Of a stretch of 64,000 nt of DNA, positions 38,594-49,715 are shown in pieces. The first letter of the stretch is position 1. Each line of letters starts with the position of its first letter. Made by a program: the position numbers and the translations under genes. This DNA is from Gymnorhina tibicen (taxonomy: Eukaryota > Chordata > Aves > Passeriformes > Artamidae). Location: NCBI GenBank assembly GCA_013399875.1, contig VXAZ01000274.1, positions 102,128 to 166,127 on the forward strand, given 5' to 3'. The notes beneath the pieces were generated by a model. That model was not told where the DNA came from. It saw nothing but the letters and a program-made list of their open reading frames with translations, and did not search any database.

Positions 38594-41500
38594 GGTGTAC
38601 AAAGACTACAGTCATATATCCCTACAGTGGTCTGAGCTCTGGGAATTTTAAGGTTAGCAGGGTTGGGTTATTTAGGCATCACCTTATTAATTTTCCCCTC
38701 TCTAAGACTATTTACTTGTCTTTAAATGTGAGCTAGAACTTCAGTGCAAGCATTCAAAAAATCCATAGTTGCCACACAGTAGAAAGGAAAGAAATTCTGC
38801 TTCTGTTTCAGTATAAAGAAGTGCTATAATATTTTAGAACCAACAACAGTAAATACTGGTGTCTGAGGTTGTCTGTTCCACATAAGTGCCTCCCCCCACT
38901 GCTTACAAACATATTGATATTGAAAAACATTTTCCTCCTGTTATAGAAGCAGCCTTATTTGTATGAAAACAGACCCATAAGTATGATTTTCTGTTTCAAG
39001 TCAGGGTTTTATTTCAATTTGTTTTATTTCTGTTCACAATACTATGTTTTCCTACATATTCAAAGTTGCTTGCTGCATTGTGAATTTCTTTTAAGTAAAC
39101 TGAAAGGATGTGAAATTTGCTATGATGCCACTAGAGTATCATATATAGTGACACTTGCAGTGTTTGACTATATTGGCCCTTTCAGCAAAGAACCAAGTAG
39201 AAAGCCTTATTTCACCAGTTTTTGTATGCTATTACACTTTGAAAACACAAAAACCATCACCTGATGATTTGTTCAACTGAAAACACTCAAGAGAACTGTA
39301 TTCAGAAATAGAACATTGTGTCGCTATTTTATAAAGTCATTGTAGCTGTATAGAAGAAAAGAATTTACTTAGCTACTTGAAATCAAGTTTCCTTTGCCGT
39401 ACAGATGAACACCAAATGTCTGGATATTAATCAAAACCTGAAAAATAGTTTCCTGACAGACTTACCACAGTCAAAATCTATGACTATTGGCAGGGAATCT
39501 AATGAAAAGAGAGAGGGGGACAGACAGGGCTTGAAAAACATACACGTGTGTATCAAAATGCTGCATAAACACAGAGCTCAGACTCATTCTTGGAAATAAT
39601 ATTTTTACGTGATTTCAACACGTGGATTTCTCTACTACTATACAAAACACTCACCTCTTTACCCCTCTTTCTTCTGGCAGAACTACTCTTCTATTAATGG
39701 GGACTATTAAATAAAGTAGCAAACAGAGGAAGAAAAATAAACAACCAACATACTCTTGCACACTATTGCCTCCTATTACCGAAATATTTATTTTATGGTA
39801 ATAAAAGGTACAGTACAAAAAGTACAGTACTTTGTGCTACTTCCTTTTTGGCTTCATTTTTAATAAAACGCAAGTATTTTTCTATTGAGTAGTTTTATTA
39901 ATAGTCTCTCTGGAAACACGTATGAGTTGTTAATAAAACCTGGTTACACATTTTAAAACAAAAATAGCATCATGTTGCTCTCACCTACTGCTTTCAGGAA
40001 AACCATAATTAGAACTATGGGGAAATAAATTCCTTCTCATCCTATTTTTAGACTTGACTCACAGTTTTTGATTATCTGGTATTGACCTAAATTAACCTAA
40101 ACCCAGAATGTAGTTGACCAAAATTTGTGGAGCTTTGCTTTTCTGAAATTCGCTGTAATAACAAATTCTATAGATAATATTGTCTGTAACGGTGTATGTA
40201 ACTGTGTATTTCATATTACAATATCCACGACATGCAGTACACATAGATAAGACCTCAGATTTATGCATTTCCTTGTTTTTCACTTCTTCACCACACTCTT
40301 CATTTTTCTCTCCTAGACTTAGACTTTTCTTTCCAAACCAGTATGTAAGAACTCCATTATGTAGATGCAGTTATCCTAACTGATAGAAAAATTACTGAAG
40401 CATAAAGGTGGACCCTGCAGAGACTGCAGTGATTTGGGACTCCTTCAGCTTTCTTGCAGCTACACATGCACATTTCCTTGTCCCTGCTGTGACTAAGTCT
40501 GTTTCCACATGGTAAAGTCAGGTTTCATGCTGTTAAGAACAGTTAGGAAGGCAGGCTACTGAAGCTGCTCCACAGGAGAACCAGCATGGATATTTTCATA
40601 GAAGCCAGCCACTCTCAGAACTGCTAATTTCATTTTGTACAAATTGATACTCTTCTGTCTTTTCAAATGGCCAAGAGCAAAACTAAAATAAATAAATAAT
40701 GGCATAGGAGAAATGCTACCTTCTGTTCTGCGATTTCACCCTTCTTTGGCAGACAAAATTAGGCAGGCACCATCATCCTCCAATCCCTCTTCTTTATCCA
40801 GTACTATTGATGGTGTTTATTCCATGGTAAAGACCAGTTTGTGGACTTAGTTTTTCACACTGAAGATAAGACATATTACCTTCATTGTCAAAAGAAAGCT
40901 GGAAGTTGTGGCAGCTGAGAAAGGTACAGCTGAGACTTACAGGATCTAGAGGAGACATTGAAGCTGATAGTTATTTCATGTACCCAAGAGACATTTAAAT
41001 CATTTGTCCTTGAAGACGGCATTCATTTACACTTATGAACAGCAGAATTTTAGGAGACTAATTTGGGAAGACTGCATTTTTAAAGTAACTAGCCAACTAC
41101 CACATCCCAACACAAATCCTTCCCATATTACCATCAGGGTGAAAACAACAGCTTCAAGGGTTTGCAGAAGTGGTCAAAGTTTATCTCAGTATCATGTTTC
41201 TTATTAGACTGAAACAAAACTCTCTTACCGGTATCAGAAAAATCATTTTTATATTAATACACTGCTTCCACACTGCATCAAAATTTATTTTATTATTCAC
41301 ATGAACTTTTCTTATCTAGAGAAAACCTTTGTATCACTCAAAACTAGATAAATGGAAACACTTGTCAGGAACAAAGCATCAAACAATTCCCAAGTAAAAT
41401 GGAATAGAGCAAATGTCAGCATAACTGTGAAGTGAACTAGAGGTTTTCTTCCTAAGCAGAACATATGACACATTATTTGAAGGATTCCACAGAGAAGTAA

Positions 41501-44500
41501 GCAGGCCTTTGACCTCTGAGTTCTTTTTTTTTTTTAAAAGAAAAAGTCTTCCATTTCTATAGGAGCTTTATTATTCAGTAAATATATTTTGTCAAAAAAC
41601 ACATTTTGTCTTTTTGCTTAGGAAGCACAAGGATAGAACCACAAAGAAAAAAAGAAAAAAATGCAGAGGAGAGCACCTGTTTCTAGAATACATTGTCAAT
41701 GCTCATTTTTTCCACTTGTTTCCAGAGCACTCACAGACATTACATGACTGAACTGTACAGTACAGCCTCTCAGAAAGGCAGGTTCTGAGACCATGCACAA
41801 AACCAAAAATATAGCTTGAAACTTGATCATAGTGCAAAAGCGTTACATAAATGTTGTTTGTGACAGGACAGGACTGCATTCCATGACCCAGAAGAGCTAT
41901 GTTACTCCTTTGTGTTTGGAACAAGCACTATCCATGCAAAACACTGTTGTATGGATGCATTTTATTATTAGCATTTGACCTACTCAGACATTTGGAGAGT
42001 AAAACAGGCAAATATCTTCAATCCATGTATTCAAAAGCAGTAATACATAATAAACATTACTTACAGTGAAAAATAGTAACTTTGACTATCAGCCTGGTCT
42101 TTTCTACTTTGATAAAAGAGATTGTTTTGTTAATGACAAAGGGTTACAGAGACTTGAAACTCTTCACTGTAGGCATTAAGACTAAACCGGTCACCTAGAC
42201 AGTTTATGTTAAAACAAACCCAGGTTCTTTTAAATAAAACCAACATCAATTAAACACTGTTTTATCTTTGTTCAGCAAACACTTTACCTTTTGATTCAGA
42301 CTAAGAATCTTCTAAACATATGGTTTTATTCGCAGAGAGAAAAGAAGCACTTAGAAGCACTGTATCTGGCCCTCCACATCCAATTTGCTCTCATATTCCA
42401 TAATGATATCTTACCAGACATACATATTTAAAATGCCTAATTTAAGAAAACCAGGACCAGAGCCACTTAGACTATAATTATAATACTCTGTCTGAACATT
42501 TTTCTAACAAAACTTTTTAAAAAGAAATTAGTGTGCATGGTGAATTTCAAATACTAAAACATTATGCACAACTATCTCTTCCAACTACCCATATCCTCTT
42601 CTTTACCACTGTCAATGTTTCTAATGTTCGTTATAAAATCATCTTTAGAGTCACTGAAAAACAATCCAATAGCAAATCCACCCTCAGTCACAAACTAACT
42701 TCTGTAGGAAAACAGAAACTTCAACTTCTAGAGGAGCTAAACTGATTACAAACTATTAAAAGAAGCAAGAGGGTTTGCTGTGTTTTGGTAATTTTTTGTG
42801 GAAAAATGTTTCCTACAAACGTTTAATGTTAAACTTTATGCCTGCTAACCTGTTACATTACCAATAACCAAAGCTATCACTGACACTGGAAGCACCTCAG
42901 AATACAAAAAGGTATGAAAAAATCTCTAAATAGCATTTAAGTATCAAATGGTTTCCTCCAATGTCAGTTAGGAATGTATTCCTGTCCTTAGCACAGGTAC
43001 TCATTTCCTTCCATCCCGTTGTACTATTTTTCTGTGTTTTTTTTCACTTCAACTGTAGGTTACGTTTTGTCACTGGCATTAATAAATGTCACTCTAGGGA
43101 AAACATAAACTAAAAAGTCACACCACAGAAAAAGGCATCCCACATTCCTCTTTTACTTGAGAATTTTTTTAAAATCATTTTACTATGTAATGATGTAAAT
43201 CATTATAACTCAGTTCACAAATGAAATCAAGTATCAGTCAAAAGTTACAAAATCCATCTTCAAATGTATCTACTAAAGACTATAAACTACTAAGACATGC
43301 TTGAGAGTGAATGCCATATCCTAAATGTTATTAATCACCAGGAGAGGAGAAAGGCAGATGTGTGTTTCTGCCAGATTCCTGAATGATGGCTGCACAGATT
43401 ATAAATATTAAACTCCAAATATGCAGCACTCAAAGCCATAGTCCCCAACCACATCAAAACCAAGAACAGTTCACAAAGGGCTAAAATAACTGGAGCTGGA
43501 ACCATTTGTTTACTTTAATCTGCAGAACATGTCTTCAGATAGAATAAAATAAAGATAAATCAGTAAAGAAAACAAGACATTTATAATACCCTGTGAAAAA
43601 TCTGAAAAAAATCACTAAAACAATAACTTTTGGAAAACTTGCATCTGCAGAAAGCCTTCTGGGCCTAAATCCAATACAAACCTGTCAGAAAATATTGATG
43701 AAAAATGTGCATTTACAATTGTAAATAAGACATGAATATGGAACCTAATCCTAAACTCAATTATTCCAGAAGGGAAAGGTTTGATTGGGGTTTTTTTGAC
43801 TATGTTATTTAGTTAGTTGATTTAATTAGACACTTGTTTTGGTGAACAAAATTACTTCAGAATGAAACTCCTCCAATAACCATTCACAAATCAAATGGAC
43901 ATCAAAGACTGTCACTGTGCTTATCTGCTTCATTCATAACAGCTTACTGAAAATACCTGTATGGGTCTAGTATTATAAAAACCACCTTCCCAGAAAAGAA
44001 ATGTGATCAAAGGAATTGTCAGATGGCATAAGGCCAGCCTTTCATATATTGCTCAAGGGATTCTTTCAACTTTTTCTTGAAATGCCCTCTGATTCTCCAT
44101 TCCAGGTTCTAATCCAACTCTGCAAGTGAAAGGTTAATGGAGCGCATCCTTAACACACAGGCACATCTTAATATAGACTAGCAAAATAAAAGTGTATTTT
44201 CATAAAGGGGGATGCTTTTGTTAACATGTTGAAGTAATAAAAGGCCTTCTGCCACTCCCCAAATGCACTATAATCAAGCAGCTGCTCAACATGGGTAAGC
44301 CTCAAGAAAACCTTCCTGATTAAATTCACAACATCAAATGCTCAGCACATATTCACTTGATGTTTTGGTGCTACAATGAAGGGTCAAAAAACCCCCAAAA
44401 CCCTGAAGCAACCGAACACAGAAACTACGATGCCAGAATTGCACAAGGAGGAAGAAAACACTGTAAAAAGATTCCCACAGTGCTCAAGCAACTGCAAGTC

Positions 44501-45384
44501 AGCTCAGTCTCCTTGAAGTCTACCGCTTGACAGCAACTCAGAAGCTGGTCAGTTTTCCGCATGAAAAAGAATTAAAGCAGGAAGAGAAATTAAGTTCCAG
44601 TGCAAAACAGTTCAGAAATATGGTCTGTGAACTTCATGTAGGTGCATCAGTAGTAAATCATGTTTACCCCAGTCAGCACTAGAGGCAGTACAAGTCACCA
44701 GAATGGGTAACTGTACAAGGAAGGCTACACACGCTTTTAATGAGAAAACTGCACTGTCTTGCTAGTGTATTTCTCAGTATTTAAACACTTCAGGTAGATA
44801 CAGAGGAAAGAGACCAGCAAAATGCAGAAATAAAACACGTTCAGTTTCACTTTAGGTTACAGTAACCAACATTTAAGCTACCCAAGTCAGCTGTTCTACT
44901 GCACTTTTTAGAGGGCTATTTAGGTTTGTACTAAAAAATAAGTTGTAGTAAAAAGAAAAAAAACCAATTCTTTTAATTCTACTTACACTATCAGTAAAAA
45001 GATTATAAACCTGTCTTCATGTAAACTTGGAGAACTGAAACGCAAGTAGCCTCCAGCTTCTGTCTCAATATCTAACTTCCCATTATCACATCCAAACAAC
45101 TGTGAGCCTCTGCAGCTTGAACTGAGACTCACAACTGACCCCTTGGAATTAGAACATCAAACTGAATGTGCCGAGGGCTGATCTTAAGTCTAAAATCAAC
45201 AGGAATAAATTTATGCATCCATCAGGACATGTAAAGATAAATTTCTGAGCAAACAAATCTCTCAGAAAGCCTACGCTTCTTTGGATTACAGGGCAGGAAA
45301 GGCCCACCAAATCCCAGTCCAGTCCCCAGCCATGAAAAGCACTGCATAATTTCATGTTTTTCATAAAGCAATCAAACTCCTTCC

Positions 45385-45605
45385 TAAGAGTGCTTATGAT
45401 TTTGCTCTGATTGAAAAACCATTGCAGAACCTCACTGCTCTAACAATTAGGAACCTTCTTTTAATTCCCAGCTTGAATTTATTCATATCCAGCTTACACC
45501 CATTAGTTCTTGTGCCAATATTGTCCTTTAGTTTAAATAGCTCTTCTCCTTCCCTGGTGTTTACCTCTCTCGAGAATTTAATTTCATTCAATTACATTTC
45601 TTAGG
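45385..45605 (-). mobile_element. Ancient CR1/L3-type LINE 3' fragment
   Basis: The plus strand matches the reverse complement of a known amniote CR1/L3-type 3' region. Diagnostic stretches in order are CCTCACTGCTCTAACAATTAGGA, CAGCTTGAATTTATTCAT, CAGCTTACACCCATTAGTTC, TTGTGCCAATATTGTCCTTTAG and AAATAGCTCTTCTCC, with CCCTGGTGTTTACC at the right. The element therefore reads leftward. It is a short 5'-truncated relic with no ORF. Assignment to CR1 rather than L3 proper is uncertain. Confidence 0.68.
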
Positions 45606-48230
45606 ACTAATTGTTTTAAAATGAGAGGACGCACTTCATAAAACTATCAATGGCACATTCCATAAGGAGAAAAATTAACTTCTCTACCAATTAAGTATCC
45701 ACAGAAGTTGAAAAGTGCACAGTAAGGCAGTTATAAGCCCATGGAAAAACTTGTATTATTCCAGGATGTAAGGGAGAAATGATGACTGCAAATGAAGATA
45801 TTACAAGCTGTAAGATGAAAAGCTTTATAAGCATATTTGAATGAGAAAGAATTCTTATGAAAAAATGAATTTATTCTTCAGCACTCTTGAAGAAGGACTT
45901 TTAAGTTTAAAAATCCTTTTAATGCTTATTTCACTTGCCACTCTGCAAAATTAGGAAAAAAACCCCAAACACAGCAAAACTTACAAAACAATAAAATAAA
46001 ATACTCAGGAATCATGGAAAAAGGTGCAGTATTTTGTATGCTTTTTAAAGGTTAAGGATAATTTTAATTTCACTGGGTCAACTTCTACTGTCACTTCGGT
46101 TCCTCTTGATAGTTTCTAAAAAGGTCAAGACAAAGTGCTTCTTGATCAACCCATGATCATGGCAAAACCACATCATCTTTTTAGAAAAGAAGTATTTTGC
46201 AGAGCAGTTAGACTGTGTTTAGTGATTCCTAGGCTGTGCCACACTATTGAAGGAAACAGCATTTATGTCAGTATTTCAGAACCACACACCTTTTAATTTC
46301 AGGAAATTTTATGTTAGCAAATTGTTTGGCGTATGTTGTAGCTTAATTGAACTAAAAATAAAATTTCTTAATTTCCACTCTGTGCCTACAATGTGCAGTG
46401 AGACAATAGGAGTGATATAAATTCAAATGTAATTTGCATACTAATAATATGACAAAATCAAATACCTACTATTACTTTGAACTCGTTAATTTATACTTGT
46501 TAAGAGGCAGAAAATATTACTAACTCAAGATATTAGGCAGATGAATTACAGAGAAAAGCCAGAAGAGTTCCACTTCACTATACTAATCAAGAGTTATGTA
46601 TTTCCTCAAGATAGAGCAGTAAACAGGCCAATGGATTAACAAGAAGCTTCCCTACCATTTCTGTAAGATAAAAATTAGCTTTCCTCTAAGCTTTCTTCCC
46701 ACTTAACAAAGCAAACCAAGATCCCCTCTCTTGCATCTGAAGTGTAGCCCCCTTCAGTAAGGTCAAGATTGTGCATTAAAGTCTTACAGACCACCTCACT
46801 AACTCACTGAAATCTTTAGAGCAAGTCAGTGTTTTCATATTTCTCTAACTCCAGTTCTTCAAGAGCTATTCAGACTATACGAATAGTATAAAAAATCAAG
46901 ATATGTCAATCTGAAAGTCTGAAAAAAAAAAAGTCAAAACTTAGATTGCTTTTTGATTTTCGTATCTCAAAAAACCAGCATATACTAGCAAACGTTCCAC
47001 ACAACACTAAAAATGAACCCAAATCACAGATATCACTGATGCAGGTAAGTATAACAAATAGCAAATGTGATGATATCACCTCCAGAATATCACTGACACA
47101 GTCAAAATATTTTAATATTTCACTATGATAAAAGACTTCTTCACTCAAACCAGAACATACAGTGCGGTTACCAACCTATTTCTAAACAATGGAGTTAGAA
47201 ACACCTCCACTCACTGCACGATGAAGTGCTGGTTGCTGATTTTTATTTTGTGAGTTTCCCAGTACAATTTCAATAATCACTGCAAGGGAAAAAAAGAAAT
47301 TCTCTTTCTGTTAGGATATGAACCTTTAGTGGCTCACGGTTTCCAGTGGATATTCTGAACAGTTCTCAGTTCTACAACATACAAGAAAATAATGATGATG
47401 ATTTTGCAAAGAAATAATATAATAATTAATTATTCCCTATAGACAGTGTATAAGCATTCAAATACATTACAACAAAATCTTTCAAGCTAGTTAAAAGTTA
47501 CTACTACTCTGTAAGGACTACAAGATCTAAATTATTCAACTTTTTGCCTCTGAAGAAAGGATTATGAAAATATGGAAAAGAATAGGTATACTTCTGCCCA
47601 TATTACTGCAGAAATCCAATTCATGAAGATCAGATCCATATGGGATCCAGGTTCAAATTCATTCCACTGAACTTTATAAGCATGAAGACTTGATTTTGCC
47701 CGTATCTTAACATACTTCCACATAAAAGAAAACTTCTATTATCAATATTCTTCTTAGCAGAAGCCATGGCTCACAATGAAACAACTGCCCTGTCTTGATT
47801 TCGGCATTAATCATTCCTTTTAGCCACTCAATGATACTTGTTTTCTTAATCAAGCAAGAAAAACTCTGCTGCTTTGCCTTCTGTGTTAACACATCCTCAT
47901 AAAGACACTGCCAACCATTTTAATCTTGGGAGTTATCAACACTGATTTCACATATCTCTTTAATCCTTCCAAAATTACACACTATGTAACATAAAGCAGC
48001 TGCACCCATTCAGTCCATGTACTAGGAGAGCAACATTCAACACCAAAGCCTTGGTCATTGGAAATGAAGGAAAAAAGCAACCACCTACTAACTTCTTTTG
48101 CTATTATGAAAAAAAAGTGTTTACCTACCCTGAAAGAAAAGGCCTTCCTTGTTACTGAAAAAAAAATTCTCTGCACTACTATGTTTCTAAAACCTCTGCA
48201 CACATTTTTTTCCTTCCCTTTATAGTTAGA
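45606..48230. other. Unique AT-rich sequence, no gene seen
   Basis: No recognised repeat or exon. A recurrent A-rich tract with a C run (AAAAAACCCCAAAC) lies at about 45957-45970. Confidence 0.4.
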
Positions 48231-48250
48231 GGGGAAGGGGTGGGGAGGGG
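48231..48250 (+). other. Four-tract G-quadruplex motif
   Basis: Four runs of exactly four G separated by AA, T and A. This is one of the tightest G4 motifs possible, with loops of two, one and one bases. It is embedded in a purine-rich strand running on to about 48270, in otherwise AT-rich DNA. Confidence 0.93.
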
Positions 48251-48310
48251 AGAAGAAAAAGGAAAGAAAAGTGAGTAAAGCATTGGTAATTTGTTTAGCT
48301 AGTGATGCAG

Positions 48311-48417
48311 GCTGTTCTCCAATCAAATTTTGTTTCCCAAAGGAAGATATCAGTTTTAAATTACACAGCAAGAAGGCAAAAGAAAGGAAGCAAACAATCA
48401 AAACCTTCCCAGGAGGG
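48311..48417 (+). other. Exon-like segment, weak
   Basis: A good donor (GGAGGG|GTAAGAAT) closes an open frame of about 35 codons reading CSPIKFCFPKEDISFKLHSK and then KAKERKQTIKTFPGG. The acceptor (GTGATGCAG) has a poor pyrimidine tract, and the opposite strand is also open over much of it. It is more likely chance than exon. Confidence 0.12.
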
Positions 48418-49034
48418 GTAAGAATAAGGCAAGAACTCCAGAGATCCTATTTAATAAATAAACACCTTCATTTTTGTAAGTTAATTTCACCACAGGAAAT
48501 AAGTTTAATTTTAATTATATTGCCTTGTGTCATGTTTTATAAAAGGTACATGAGGCTCATTGACTTTCTCTTATTATTAAAGCCTTTTTTATGCTGCAGA
48601 GACGTTGCATGTAGATTAAGTCTCAGTAGAGCCCTAGCTCAGTGCAAAGTGATGTAAGATGCAATCGTTTTATTGTTATCCCACACCTATGACAACTACT
48701 GAGATTAAAAACAAAATGTCATTGCAGATGACTTTTTTTTCCAAAAAAACCCCAATTAGACATAAAGAGAATGTTAAAAAGATACCTGTATGCAGCAATG
48801 ACAAAATACGTCATCCAGTCAAAGCCTTTGCTCACACGGATATGGGAGACACACAGAATTTCACAAATACAGAAGCTGAAAAGGTTATAGAGGAATAAAT
48901 AAAGTCTTAAAAAAAAATTTCCAAAAAGAGAAATTCCAGAGGAAAATAGATTTGCTTTGGAAGTTTAGACACAGCAAGTGAGACATATTCTAGGAGCTCA
49001 GAATAGCCTTTCTTGACCTTCTGGCACCATTCAA
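48418..49034. other. Unique spacer left of LTR copy B
   Basis: Nothing recognised apart from short A and T runs. Confidence 0.4.
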
Positions 49035-49715
49035 TATCTTAAGACAACTTTAGGAAGCAGAGACTCTAAAATAAAAGTTACCTCTCCCCTTTACCAATAA
49101 AGAGAGACTAATGAGAAGGGAATATAAGTGAAAAAACAACAGTTTACTAAAAAATAAAAAGTAATAACCACAAGATACAAAGGTGCTGAGTCCTGTTCTC
49201 CCTGGGAACAAGAAAACAAAATGGCGGTGAAGCCCCTCCTCCCAAGATGGCGGCCACCAGGTCAGCCCAAGTGACCTAGAGGACAAAGACAAGATGGTGA
49301 AGAAGCCCCCAACTCCAGACCACACAGATGAGAGGAAAAACAAAGGAAAACAACACAGCCACCAAGCCTCTGCAGTTCAGAAACTCTCTTGCCCCAAATA
49401 ACAATGGAGCAGGAAAAAACAAAACCTGGAAAAAAGCTATTCCTGTGCATAAGGCTCCAATGTTGCCAAAATGCTGGAAAAAACTTCCTGGCAGTTGTAG
49501 GGCCAGCCCCTATCAGTGTGGCCAGAGCTTGGGGCAACAGCTGGACACTTAGGGAGTGGGCTCCAGTGCTACTGAAATGTGGAAAAAAAGAGAGCTTGGT
49601 GCATGTCCATTCCCTGTTTTTAAAGGGAGCCAACACCCCCTCCTTCCATGAATCCAGGGTAAAACACACAAGTTTCGCTTCCTGGGTTGCCGGATCTTAG
49701 AGGGAGTAAAACACA
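49035..49715 (-). mobile_element. Solo LTR of an endogenous retrovirus (copy B)
   Basis: This is a relative of copy A at 9112-9665. The two share the left end (ATCTTAAGACAA versus GTCTTAGACAA), the ATATAAGTGAAAAAA-AACAGTTTA segment, and a colinear 100-base block ending in AGAGGACAAAGACAA. Beyond about 49330 they diverge, so they belong to different subfamilies or one is recombinant. On the minus strand the U3 half is GC-richer and the U5 end T-rich. The poly(A) signal is AGTAAA here instead of AATAAA. The right boundary is a guess at ACACA (49715), and the left TG has become TA. No flanking duplication is visible, and no internal viral genes. Open frames of 97-135 codons inside are by-products. 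Confidence 0.6.
49218..49299 (-). promoter_or_regulatory. Cluster of YY1-like motifs in the LTR
   Basis: In LTR sense orientation the copy carries GCCGCCATCTTG (about 49243-49254), CGCCATTTTG (about 49219-49228) and ACCATCTTGTC (about 49288-49298). The first is a full YY1 consensus and the others are close. Copy A has substitutions at each matching position, mostly CpG loss. Confidence 0.5.

Larger units (their letters stand above)
30455..45384. other. Long unique stretch, no gene or repeat family recognised
   Basis: About 15 kb of AT-rich unique DNA. I find no exon with family resemblance, no transposon ends and no CpG cluster. Simple features are A15 (34311-34325), a G9 tract (32855-32863), a 16-bp tandem pair (38562-38593), a CACACGTGTG palindrome (35668-35677) and T-rich runs (41521-41535). 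An 80-codon minus-strand ATG ORF at 35647-35889 is the most protein-like frame here, but it has no splice or family support. Confidence 0.4.

Noticed and set aside
41521..41546. T-run followed by AAAAGAAAAAG as a possible retrocopy tail
   Set aside because: No element body or target-site duplication is visible next to it.
45149..45364. 71-codon minus-strand ORF beside the LINE fragment
   Set aside because: It does not resemble LINE reverse transcriptase or any family I know and is short.
47982..48657. Overlapping 139- and 128-codon ORFs on opposite strands
   Set aside because: No domain, AT-rich codons, and homopolymer-rich translation; only the short stretch 48311-48417 deserved a note.
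49050..49700. ORFs of 74-135 codons on both strands
   Set aside because: Inside LTR copy B; not conserved in frame with copy A beyond the non-coding similarity.
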